Part shown: in pieces, positions 25,535 through 34,712 of the stretch | How positions within the stretch are numbered: the stretch's first letter is position 1 | How the letters are laid out: every line of letters starts with the position of its first letter | Origin: Faecalispora sporosphaeroides DSM 1294 | GTDB lineage: Bacteria > Bacillota > Clostridia > Oscillospirales > Acutalibacteraceae | Assembly: GCA_000383295.1 (NCBI GenBank) | Contig: KB911071.1 | Coordinates: forward strand, 30,068-94,067 | Reading direction: 5' to 3' | DNA: 64,000 nt | Position numbers and translations under genes: made by a program | Notes under the pieces: generated by a model | Seen by the model: only the letters and a program-made list of their open reading frames with translations | Databases searched by the model: none | Told to the model about the DNA's origin: nothing

Positions 25535-26419
25535 TTAAAACGCGTACTGTTCCACTTCCCGCAGCAGGGGAATTGACGGCGCGGCCCCGTGCCGGGTAAC
25601 CGCAATGGAGGAAGCCTTCGAGGCCAGCTCCAGCGACTGCGGCACGCTCAGGCCGCGCGTTATCCCTGCCAGAAAGTAGCCGGTAAAGGTATCGCCCGCC
25701 GCGGTGGTATCCACCACCGGCACGGGGTAAATCCCGTGCGAAAAGCGTTCGCCCTGATGCTGATAAATTACCCCCTGGCTGCCCAGCGTCAGCACAACCG
25801 CCATCTCGGGGTATTGGCGCGCCAGAACCTCCAGAATCTCGTCGGGCTCCCGCCGCCCGCTGATCTGCCAGCCCTCGATTTCATTGACCAGCAGAATGGA
25901 TACCTTGGAGAGGTCACACTCGCCGACCACCTCGTCATACGGGGAGGGGTTCAGAACGATGCACATGCCGCGCGCATGGGCATTTTCAATCAGGCGCGGA
26001 ATCCCGTTGATCTCGTTTTGCAGCAGAAGAAGATCTCCCTCACCGAACGCGGCAAGCACCTCGTCGGCAAAGCTCTGCGGAATACTGCGGTTGGCTCCGC
26101 CGAACAGCAGGATGTTGTTCTGGCCCCGCTTATCCACCTGAATCACCGTGTGACCGCTTTTGCCCGGCACCTGACGAATATATTCGGTGTTCACACCGTT
26201 TTCACGGCACATTGCAAGGAGCTGCCCGCCTTCTTCGCCCACCTGCCCGGCGTGCCATACCTTGGCCCCCGCGCGGGACAGCGCCACAGACTGATTCAGG
26301 CCCTTGCCGCCGATGAAGGTCTCCATTCGCCATGCGGCGGAGGTTTCCCCCGGCAGCAGGATGTGATCGACCGAATACACATAATCGTAATTCAAAGAAC
26401 CGAAATTGAGTATCTTCAT
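25535..26419 (-). CDS. rbsK: Ribokinase
   Basis: A 294-residue PfkB-family kinase close to ribokinase: N-terminal FGSLNYDYVYSVDHI, the GGKGLNQSVALSRAG sugar-binding glycines, LLVNEIEGWQ, and the C-terminal DTTAAGDTFTGYF whose Asp is the catalytic base. Ribokinase phosphorylates D-ribose at O5. It is the last gene of the sugar operon, just behind ribose pyranase, so a ribose branch is plausible. A relaxed substrate (another pentose or a deoxy sugar) cannot be excluded by sequence. Confidence 0.88.
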   Translation of the reverse strand: MKILNFGSLNYDYVYSVDHILLPGETSAAWRMETFIGGKGLNQSVALSRAGAKVWHAGQVGEEGGQLLAMCRENGVNTEYIRQVPGKSGHTVIQVDKRGQNNILLFGGANRSIPQSFADEVLAAFGEGDLLLLQNEINGIPRLIENAHARGMCIVLNPSPYDEVVGECDLSKVSILLVNEIEGWQISGRREPDEILEVLARQYPEMAVVLTLGSQGVIYQHQGERFSHGIYPVPVVDTTAAGDTFTGYFLAGITRGLSVPQSLELASKASSIAVTRHGAAPSIPLLREVEQYAF

Positions 26420-26431
26420 AGAAAGGCTCCT

Positions 26432-26833
26432 TTAATCGGGGAACGCCACTCCCGCCTGTAAAATCAGATTGGAATACGGCGTGAACTCGCCGGTGCGCAC
26501 GGCGAACTTGACGTTCTCCGTTCGGCGCTTGAGCTCATCGTGCGGAACCGTCTGTTCGGGAATCCCCAGAAGCTTGCCGCGCACATACGCCACCATGGCG
26601 GGGTTCTTCTCCTCGGCCTCCGCGGCAAGGGTATAGCCCTCCACTACCGTTTCGTTCAGCACAGCGTCCACCACCTGCTGAAAGGTCGGGACTCCGCCGC
26701 ACAGCACCAGGTCGACAATCGGAATCCCTTTCGGAACCGGCATCCCCGCGTCGCCGATCAAAAAACACTCCTTATGCCCCAGCCCGGCAAGATACCCCGC
26801 CAGCTGGGCGTTCAAAATACCTGCTTTTTTCAT
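26432..26833 (-). CDS. rbsD: D-ribose pyranase
   Basis: A 133-residue RbsD/FucU family mutarotase that interconverts pyranose and furanose or beta-pyranose forms of ribose before phosphorylation. The opening MKKAGILNAQLAGYLAGLGH contains the conserved catalytic His, followed by LIGDAGMPVP. The C-terminal end has the conserved FAVRTGEFTPYSNLIL. Length and order (12 bp before rbsK, 4-base overlap with the permease gene) match canonical rbs operons. Confidence 0.9.
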   Translation of the reverse strand: MKKAGILNAQLAGYLAGLGHKECFLIGDAGMPVPKGIPIVDLVLCGGVPTFQQVVDAVLNETVVEGYTLAAEAEEKNPAMVAYVRGKLLGIPEQTVPHDELKRRTENVKFAVRTGEFTPYSNLILQAGVAFPD

Positions 26834-27906
26834 GCCAGATTCCCTCCCGGATTAGAAGCCGTCGTTTCTTTTTCTTCATTGCGCGCCTGAAGCGCCATTT
26901 TGGCCTGCAAATTCCGCTGGAACTGGTCAATGACGACCGCAAATACGATTACAAGGCCCTTAATGACCATCTGCCAGAACTCCGAAACGCCGCACATGAC
27001 CATGCCGTCGTTGATGACACCGATGACGAACGCGCCCACGATGGTGCCGCCGATGGTGCCGATGCCGCCGGCCATGGAAGTTCCGCCCAGAACCGCCGCC
27101 GCAATGGCGTTCATTTCCCACGATTCGCCGGAGGCGGGGTGTGCGGCCACCAGCTGCGCGGAATTGATGATGCCGACGATTGCCGCGCATATGCCGGACA
27201 AAATGTAAACCATGATCTTCACCCGATTGACCTTGATGCCCGAAAGTCTGGCGGCCTTTTCATTGCCGCCGATCGCGAACACATGCCAGCCGAAGGGCGT
27301 GAATTTGAGCAGCACCGCGGTGATGACGGCAATAAAGACCAGAATGATCGCGCCGACCGGGATGCCCAGAACGCTGCTGCCGAAGAAATCGTAGCCCGTG
27401 TTGCCGAGCGCCGGCTTGCCGACAATGTTGGAGTAGGTGGCGCCGTTTGAATGCAGCATCGCAAGGCCGCGCGCCACATACATCATGCCCAGGGTGGCGA
27501 TGAACGGGGCGACGTTGAACCGGGTGATCACAATACCGTTCAGCCAGCCGACCAGAGCGCCCACCACAATGGTGATCAGCACGATGAGCGGCACGTCAAA
27601 ATACAGCGTAACGCCGAACATCGGCAGGGTCAGGCCCTTGTTGATCAGGCCGCCCGCCACCATGCCGGCCAAACCGACCACCGCGCCGACCGAAAGGTCG
27701 ATGCCGCCCGTGATGATGACGTAGGTCATACCGATCGCCAGAATCCCGTACAGGGCCACGTGCTTCGCAATCAGAAGCATCGTATTCTGCGAAAAGAAGT
27801 TGGGCGCCGCAAAGCTGAAGAAAATCAGCAAAACAATCAGCACGATGAAGGTTCTGCCCTTCAGGAGCGTCATCGCGAGCCCATGGTTGGATTGATTCTT
27901 TTTCAT
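26830..27906 (-). CDS. rbsC: Ribose-type ABC transporter permease
   Basis: A 358-residue permease of the RbsC/BPD_transp_2 family with 8-10 hydrophobic segments. Typical motifs are GMTYVIITGGIDLSVG, GAVVGLAGM, IATLGMMYVARG and the loop AVLGGTSMAGGIGTIGGT. It forms the membrane channel for a pentose or related sugar taken from the binding protein. It is translationally coupled to rbsD by an ATGA overlap and lies 16 bp after the ATPase gene. Confidence 0.92.
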   Translation of the reverse strand: MKKNQSNHGLAMTLLKGRTFIVLIVLLIFFSFAAPNFFSQNTMLLIAKHVALYGILAIGMTYVIITGGIDLSVGAVVGLAGMVAGGLINKGLTLPMFGVTLYFDVPLIVLITIVVGALVGWLNGIVITRFNVAPFIATLGMMYVARGLAMLHSNGATYSNIVGKPALGNTGYDFFGSSVLGIPVGAIILVFIAVITAVLLKFTPFGWHVFAIGGNEKAARLSGIKVNRVKIMVYILSGICAAIVGIINSAQLVAAHPASGESWEMNAIAAAVLGGTSMAGGIGTIGGTIVGAFVIGVINDGMVMCGVSEFWQMVIKGLVIVFAVVIDQFQRNLQAKMALQARNEEKETTASNPGGNLA

Positions 27907-27922
27907 ACCAGCATTCTCCCCT

Positions 27923-29464
27923 TTATGTTCCCGATGCCTGCAAATGATGTCCCTGATAGGACGCCATCACAAGATGATCTTCCGTAATTTCATCCCCGGC
28001 CAGCTCCGCCGTTTTCTTTCCGTTTGAAAGCACGAGAATCCGGTCGGCGATCGCCAGAATTTCCTTCAGCTCCGAAGAAATCACGAGGATAGTCAGGCCC
28101 CGCTCCGCGTACTGATTGATGATGTCGAACACCTCGGCCTTCGCGCCCACGTCGATTCCGCGGCTGGGTTCATCCATCAGCAGTATTTTGGGGTCCGTCA
28201 GAATTCCCTTGCCGATGACCACCTTTTGCTGGTTGCCGCCCGAGAGCGACAAGATGGGCAGGCGCTTATCCGCCACCTTAATATGAATGTCCCTGATCTG
28301 CCGCTCCACCTGTTCGTCCTCTGTCTTTTTATCCAGAAAAATTCCTTTGGTGCAGGCCTTCAGGCTGGAGAGGGATATGTTTTTCGCAATGTTCATCGTC
28401 TGCACCAGACCCTCGCGCTGGCGGTCCTCCGGCACCAGCGCAAAGCCCCGCTGAATCTGCCCGGCCACGCTTTCAATCTTGATTTCTTCCCCGTTGAGCA
28501 GCACCTGGCCGGTATGCTCCGGGTGCAGACCCATAATGCACTCAAACAGCTCCGTGCGCCCCGCGCCGAGCAGCCCGTAAATGCCGAGGATTTCACCCTT
28601 TTTCACCTGAAAGCTGACGTGGTCGAGCAAATAACCGCCCCCGCTTTTCGGCAGGGTGATGTCGCGAACCTCCAGCACAGTGGGAACCTCGCTCCAGTCC
28701 ACGTTCCGCTCCCGGCGGGCGTAGCCCTTCTCCTCGCCGACCATCCGCTTGACGATCCATGGCACATCGATGTTCGCAACCTCTTCGTCCGCAACGTACT
28801 TGCCGTCGCGCAGAATGGTAACATGGTCACCGATCTGCAAAATTTCTTCGAGACGGTGTGAAATGTAGACGATGGAAATGCCCTCGGCGGTCAGCTCGCG
28901 CATGATCTTGAACAGAATCTGCACCTCCTGCGCCGAAAGCGACGAGGTGGGCTCATCCATAATCAGAATTTTCAGATCATCCTGAATCAGGTTGCGGGCA
29001 ATTTCAATAATCTGCTGCTGCCCCACACGCAGGTTGCCCACCAGCGTTTCCGGCGGGATGGGATGCTCCAGACGCTGCAGCACCTTTTCGGTCAGCTCCG
29101 CGTGCCGCGCGTTGTCGAGCCGAATATGATTCTTTGTTTTTTCGCGCGACATAAAGATGTTCTGATAAATGTTCAGATTGGGGAACAGGCTCAGCTCCTG
29201 GTGGATGATTCCGATGCCGTGCGCGCGGGCCTCGGTGGTATCCCGGAAGGAAACCTCCTCGCCGTCCATATACAGCCGTCCGGAGCTGGGCTGCTCAATG
29301 CCCGCGATAATCTTCATCAGCGTGGATTTTCCCGCTCCGTTTTCACCGATCAGCACGTTCACCTTACCCCTGCGCACGTTGAACGACACATCGTCCAGCG
29401 CCTTGGTGCCGGGGTAGATCTTACAGATATGCTCCGCCCTGAGGCAGACCTCTTGATTATCCAT
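27923..29464 (-). CDS. rbsA: Ribose-type ABC transporter ATP-binding protein
   Basis: A 513-residue double ATPase. The first domain has Walker A GENGAGKST, signature LRVGQQQ and Walker B ILIMDEPTS. The second has the degenerate P-loop GLLGAGRTE typical of RbsA/MglA, signature LSGGNQQ and ILLMDEPSRG. It energises the RbsC-type permease. The open frame continues upstream to 29641 inside the DUF2291 gene, but homology begins at MDNQEV and ATG 29464 has a GGGGG site 10 bases before it. Confidence 0.92.
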   Translation of the reverse strand: MDNQEVCLRAEHICKIYPGTKALDDVSFNVRRGKVNVLIGENGAGKSTLMKIIAGIEQPSSGRLYMDGEEVSFRDTTEARAHGIGIIHQELSLFPNLNIYQNIFMSREKTKNHIRLDNARHAELTEKVLQRLEHPIPPETLVGNLRVGQQQIIEIARNLIQDDLKILIMDEPTSSLSAQEVQILFKIMRELTAEGISIVYISHRLEEILQIGDHVTILRDGKYVADEEVANIDVPWIVKRMVGEEKGYARRERNVDWSEVPTVLEVRDITLPKSGGGYLLDHVSFQVKKGEILGIYGLLGAGRTELFECIMGLHPEHTGQVLLNGEEIKIESVAGQIQRGFALVPEDRQREGLVQTMNIAKNISLSSLKACTKGIFLDKKTEDEQVERQIRDIHIKVADKRLPILSLSGGNQQKVVIGKGILTDPKILLMDEPSRGIDVGAKAEVFDIINQYAERGLTILVISSELKEILAIADRILVLSNGKKTAELAGDEITEDHLVMASYQGHHLQASGT

Positions 29465-29475
29465 GCTGTGACCCC

Positions 29476-30117
29476 CTATTTCACTGTCATCTGTACTGGG
29501 GTGATGAGCAGCTTGTCGTTGCCGTCCACGGTAAAGCAGCCGACAAATTCCACGGTTTTTCCGGTGAGGGACGCCACATTCAGCGGGTCGAGCACCTGCT
29601 TTTGAATCACCGCGTGGATGCTCTGGGACACGCTGGCCCACTGCACCTGATTCTTGTAATCCTCATACTTGATAAAGCTCAGGGAATCGCGCACCGCGGA
29701 GCCCTTGAACACCGAGCCGACCTGCAGCTGAATGGCTTCGGGGCCGTCGTAGCCCTGGAGCCTGACATCCATCACGCCGGCCTTCTTTGACTGGTCCACC
29801 TTCACCACCTCGGCAGTGCCTTTTACCACGTAGTTCAGCTCGCCGGAGGAGCCCATGGAATATTTCCCGTATTTGTCTGCCAGTGTTTTGAGATCCCCTT
29901 TGGATTGTGTCAAAAACTCCTTGAGGTCCACCGCTTTTTCCGCCAGTTCCGGTACCGCCTTCGACTGCCAGATGCTTTCCACATCGCTGTCCGCGTTAAA
30001 GGCGACCTCCCCTGTCAGCTTGTCTTCTTCCCCGATTTTCACCACTTTTACGCAGCCCGTCAGGGAGGATGCTGCAAACGCCAAAACCAAAAGCAGTGCG
30101 GCTAATCGTCTTTTCAA
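29476..30117 (-). CDS. DUF2291 family lipoprotein
   Basis: A 213-residue lipoprotein: signal peptide 1-20 ending in LTGC, then the conserved CVKVVKIGEEDKLTGEVAFN start of DUF2291 proteins. The family is found inside ribose-like ABC operons of Firmicutes and Proteobacteria, and its function is not established. The location between binding protein and ATPase genes is the usual one. The start is TTG 30117 with GGGGAG upstream; longer frames lack a ribosome-binding site. Confidence 0.82.
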   Translation of the reverse strand: MKRRLAALLLVLAFAASSLTGCVKVVKIGEEDKLTGEVAFNADSDVESIWQSKAVPELAEKAVDLKEFLTQSKGDLKTLADKYGKYSMGSSGELNYVVKGTAEVVKVDQSKKAGVMDVRLQGYDGPEAIQLQVGSVFKGSAVRDSLSFIKYEDYKNQVQWASVSQSIHAVIQKQVLDPLNVASLTGKTVEFVGCFTVDGNDKLLITPVQMTVK

Positions 30118-30197
30118 CTTGCACTCCCCATTTCTGAAATATCGCTGAAAGCCCTTTGGGGGCTTTGTTTTCCAAGTTACACGCCGTTTTAAAATCA

Positions 30198-30246
30198 GTG
30201 AGGATAAGGGGAGAGCCCTCTTCTTTACCCTTCTCCTTATCCTCAC
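30198..30246 (-). other. Intra-operon hairpin after the binding-protein gene
   Basis: A 13-15 bp dyad (GTGAGGATAAGG... and complement) lies in the 225-bp gap between the sugar-binding protein gene and the DUF2291 gene. A smaller hairpin AAAGCCC/GGGCTTT follows at 30148-30166. There is no good T-run on the minus strand. Such hairpins often stabilise the upstream mRNA so that the binding protein is made in excess. Confidence 0.6.
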
Positions 30247-30342
30247 CCGTCAAAATCTGTGCTGCTTGCTCAGTTTGGTTTTGAATGGCAAGGCCACTTC
30301 AAAAAATCGATCTTCTCTGGTTCTGAAAGTGTGCCTGCCGCA

Positions 30343-31473
<1,131 letters not shown>

Positions 31474-32961
31474 CTATCCGTGCCTCAGTGCCGTCTGTAC
31501 GGCACGCTTCCAGCCCCGGTACAGCGCTTCGCTCTGCTCCGCCGGCATTCCGCGCTCATAAGCCGTGCGCTCCATACGGGAGAAAATCGCCTCCCGGTCG
31601 TAAATGCCCGCCGAAATTCCGGCGGCATAGGCCGCGCCCATGCCCGAAAGCTCCTGCCACCGCGGCACACACACGGGAATGCCCAGAATATCGCTCTGGC
31701 GCTGCATCAAATACGTGCTCTCCGTCGGTCCGCCGTCCACCCGCAGCTCGCGGATGGCAAGGCCCGACTCCTCGCGCATCAGGTTCACGATATCCGCCAC
31801 CTGATAGGCGATGCAGTCCACCCCGGCCCTGACCATCTCGGCCCGGCCGGTCAGGCGGGTAATGCCCGTAAACAGCCCGGTTGCGGCGCTGTCCCAATAT
31901 GGTGCGCCAAGCCCCGTGAACGCGGGGACAAAATAGGTTTGATCGAGCGGATTCGCGGCGGCGGCCAGCTCATGGGCCTGCCGCACCGTCTGCACCAGCT
32001 GCAAATCGTTTTTCAGCCAGCCGATGACCGAACCCGTGTAATTGATGTTTCCCTCCAGCACATACTGCACCTTGCCTTGCATGCACCACGCAAGCGAGGT
32101 GACCAGCCCGCTTTGGCTCACGATGAGGTCATCGCCCGTGTTCAGCATCACGGAAGAGCCCGTGCCGTAGGTCGCCTTGACCAGCCCCGGCTCCCGGCAG
32201 TCCTGCCCGAACAGCGCACCGTGGGAATCGCCCAGCACTGCCAGAATGGGAACGGGGTGATCGAAAAAGCCCTCAAAATCCGTATCCCCATACCATTCGT
32301 CGGAACCCCGAACCCGCGCCATGCAGTCCAGCGGAATACCGAACAGCTTACAGAGCTCCGGGTCCCACGAAAGGGCGCGAAGATTGAACAGCTGCGTGCG
32401 CGACGCGTTGGAGTAATCGGTGGCATAGGTCTTTCCGCCGGTGAGGCGGTACAAAAGCCAGCTGTCCACCGTGCCGCAGCAAACGCCCCCGGCTCTGGCG
32501 CGCTCCTCCACGCCGTCCACATTTCGGAGCACCCAGGCGATCTTCGCCGCCGAAAAGTACGGCGAAAGCGGTAGGCCCGTGCTCTCGCGAACCCGCTCCG
32601 CGTAGCCCGCCGCGCGGATTTCCTCACAGATCTGCTCGCCGCGTGCACACTGCCACACAATGGCGTTGTAAACCGGTCGGCCGGATTCGCGATCCCACAC
32701 CACGGCGGTTTCGCGCTGGTTGCTGATGCCGACGGCCGCGACCTGATTTTTGTCGATCCCCGCCCGCTCCACCACATCGCGCACAACGGCGACGGTGTTG
32801 CGGTAAATTTCCTCCGGGTCGTGCTCCACCCAGCCCCTGTCGTCAATGTGCTGCGCGTGGGAGCGGTCGCACCGGGCGGTCAATTGCCCCTCAGCGTCGA
32901 ACAGCATCCCCTTGGTGCCCTGAGTGCTTTGGTCTATCGCAAGCAAATAGGTTTGCCGCAT
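31474..32961 (-). CDS. FGGY-family carbohydrate kinase
   Basis: A 495-residue FGGY kinase: LLAIDQSTQGTKGMLFD phosphate-1 motif, GWVEHDPEEIY, GISNQRETAVVWDRESG, a phosphate-2/adenosine region at YGTGSSVMLNTGDD, and VDGGPTES near the C-terminus. The first third resembles glycerol kinase strongly, yet the operon (isomerase, split transketolase, sugar ABC transporter) argues for a ketose such as a pentulose. D-apulose, xylulose, ribulose and erythrulose are all possible. It follows the transketolase C-terminal gene by 2 bp and precedes the binding-protein gene by 102 bp. Confidence 0.85.
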   Translation of the reverse strand: MRQTYLLAIDQSTQGTKGMLFDAEGQLTARCDRSHAQHIDDRGWVEHDPEEIYRNTVAVVRDVVERAGIDKNQVAAVGISNQRETAVVWDRESGRPVYNAIVWQCARGEQICEEIRAAGYAERVRESTGLPLSPYFSAAKIAWVLRNVDGVEERARAGGVCCGTVDSWLLYRLTGGKTYATDYSNASRTQLFNLRALSWDPELCKLFGIPLDCMARVRGSDEWYGDTDFEGFFDHPVPILAVLGDSHGALFGQDCREPGLVKATYGTGSSVMLNTGDDLIVSQSGLVTSLAWCMQGKVQYVLEGNINYTGSVIGWLKNDLQLVQTVRQAHELAAAANPLDQTYFVPAFTGLGAPYWDSAATGLFTGITRLTGRAEMVRAGVDCIAYQVADIVNLMREESGLAIRELRVDGGPTESTYLMQRQSDILGIPVCVPRWQELSGMGAAYAAGISAGIYDREAIFSRMERTAYERGMPAEQSEALYRGWKRAVQTALRHG

Positions 32962-32963
32962 CG

Positions 32964-33893
32964 TCAGATCAACTCCATCGCGGCCTTTACAATGCCGTCG
33001 GCATTCAGGCCGTAATAATCAAATACCTGCTGGGATTTTCCGGTGATCACCGGTTCATCCGGCAGCGTGAGGCTCTTTACCCGCACAGGGTGCTCCGCGC
33101 AGACAATCTGGCTGACCATGGAGCCGAGCCCGCCGAACGCGGTGTGCTCCTCAATCGTAACGATTCCCCGCGTTTCCCGCGCGGCCTTTGCAACCGCCTC
33201 CCGGTCAATGGGCTTGAGGCAGTACATGTCGAGCACACGGGCCGAAACACCCTGCTGCTCCAGCCGCTCGCCCGCCTGCTTTGCGGCGGAAACCATCTCG
33301 CCGCACGCGATGATCGTCACATCCGTGCCGTCGCGCAGCAAAGTAGCTTTGTTCAATGTAAAGGGAACCTTCCCCTCCTCGTAAACATCCTCCACGGCGT
33401 TGCGGCCCACCCGGATATACGCGGGCTCTGCATCCTTGAGCAGCGCCCGAATCAAACACGCCGTCTGCAGGCGGTCGCTCGGGAGGTACACCCGCATATT
33501 CACAATCGAGGCCATCGCCGCGATGTCATTGGTGGAATGGTGCGTCAGGCCCAGCGCGCCGTAGCTGACGCCGCCGGAAATGCCGATCAGCTTCACGTTC
33601 GCGTGGTTGTACGCCACATCCACCTTGGCCTGCTCCATGCTCCGGGTGGAGAGGAAGCACGCGGGGGAAACGGCAAACGACTTTTTGCCGCATTTGGCCA
33701 GCCCGGCACTGATTGTGACGAGATTCTGCTCGGCGATGCCGGTCTCCACAAACTGCCCGGGCCGCTGCTCGGCAAAGGGAGTCATGGAGCCGGAACCGCG
33801 GGAATCACTGCACAGCACGACAATATCCCTGTCGCGCTCCGATTCCTGCAGCAATACGTCGCAGATCGCCTGCTTATTCGCAATCTTGTTCAT
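32964..33893 (-). CDS. Transketolase, C-terminal subunit
   Basis: A 309-residue protein matching the pyrimidine-binding and C-terminal domains of transketolase/DXS-like enzymes: FVETGIAEQNLVTISAGLA (with the conserved Glu), YGALGLTHHSTNDIA and a C-terminal Rossmann-like domain. It must pair with the N-terminal subunit encoded just upstream (20-base overlap) to form a TPP-dependent transketolase. The frame is open to 34022, but GGAGG before ATG 33893 fixes the start. A dedicated split transketolase inside a sugar operon suggests that the ketose phosphate is cleaved by two-carbon transfer. Confidence 0.88.
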   Translation of the reverse strand: MNKIANKQAICDVLLQESERDRDIVVLCSDSRGSGSMTPFAEQRPGQFVETGIAEQNLVTISAGLAKCGKKSFAVSPACFLSTRSMEQAKVDVAYNHANVKLIGISGGVSYGALGLTHHSTNDIAAMASIVNMRVYLPSDRLQTACLIRALLKDAEPAYIRVGRNAVEDVYEEGKVPFTLNKATLLRDGTDVTIIACGEMVSAAKQAGERLEQQGVSARVLDMYCLKPIDREAVAKAARETRGIVTIEEHTAFGGLGSMVSQIVCAEHPVRVKSLTLPDEPVITGKSQQVFDYYGLNADGIVKAAMELI

Positions 33894-34710
33894 GTGCCGC
33901 CGCCCTCCTTTGCTCCAGCTCGCGCATCGCGATTTCATAATGCTCGTCGTCCAAGGATTTGTGGTGCCACGCCGCCTGATTCTCCATAAACGACACACCG
34001 CAGCCTTTTGTGGTGTTTGCAATGATCATCGTGGGCCGGCCCTTTACCTGCTTTGCCTCCTGCAAGGCAAAATCCAGCGCTTTGGTGCTGTTCCCGTCCA
34101 CCGAGAGCACATGCCAGCCGAACGCGCGCCAGCGCTCCTCCTGGCTGTCCTGCGCCATCACCGTCTCCGTTGAGCCGGAGATTTGCAGGCGGTTGCGGTC
34201 GACGAAGGCCGTCAGGTTGTCGAGCTTGTAGTGGGCCGCCGCCATAGCGCCCTCCCACACAGAGCCCTCGGCCAGCTCGCCGTCGCCCATCACGGTGTAC
34301 ACGCGGTACGGCGCACCGTCCATTTTTCCGGCCAGCGCCATGCCGATGCTGTACGAAAGGCCGTGCCCCAGAGAGCCGGAGCCGATCTCGACGCCGTTGA
34401 CCTTATCGCTGGGATGGCCGATGTATTTGGAAAGATAGCCCGAATAATTGTCCAGATCCGACTTCGGGAAATAGCCCCGATCCGCCAAAATGCAGTACAG
34501 CGCTTCCACGCAGTGGCCCTTGCTCAAAATAAAGCGGTCGCGGTTCAGGTCGTTCTGATTTTCGGGCGAACAGTTCATGTGCTTGTAGTACAGCGCCACC
34601 AGAATATCGGTCACGCTCATGTCGCCGCCAATGTGGCCGCTGCCTGCCCTGTGAATCAGCGTCACCACTTCTTGTCTGATCTGCCATGCCTTTTCCTGCA
34701 AATTCACCAT
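33874..34710 (-). CDS. Transketolase, N-terminal (TPP-binding) subunit
   Basis: A 278-residue protein equal to the first domain of transketolase. It has HRAGSGHIGGDMSVTDIL, FILSKGHCVEALY, and the TPP-diphosphate motif GDGELAEGSVWEGAM followed by the metal-binding Asn region FVDRNRLQISG. It joins with the following subunit to form the active enzyme. Only 2 bp separate it from the isomerase-like gene. Same-operon split transketolases are known from the D-apiose and sulfoquinovose transketolase pathways as well as general pentose metabolism. Confidence 0.88.
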   Translation of the reverse strand: MVNLQEKAWQIRQEVVTLIHRAGSGHIGGDMSVTDILVALYYKHMNCSPENQNDLNRDRFILSKGHCVEALYCILADRGYFPKSDLDNYSGYLSKYIGHPSDKVNGVEIGSGSLGHGLSYSIGMALAGKMDGAPYRVYTVMGDGELAEGSVWEGAMAAAHYKLDNLTAFVDRNRLQISGSTETVMAQDSQEERWRAFGWHVLSVDGNSTKALDFALQEAKQVKGRPTMIIANTTKGCGVSFMENQAAWHHKSLDDEHYEIAMRELEQRRAAAHEQDCE

Positions 34711-34712
34711 TT

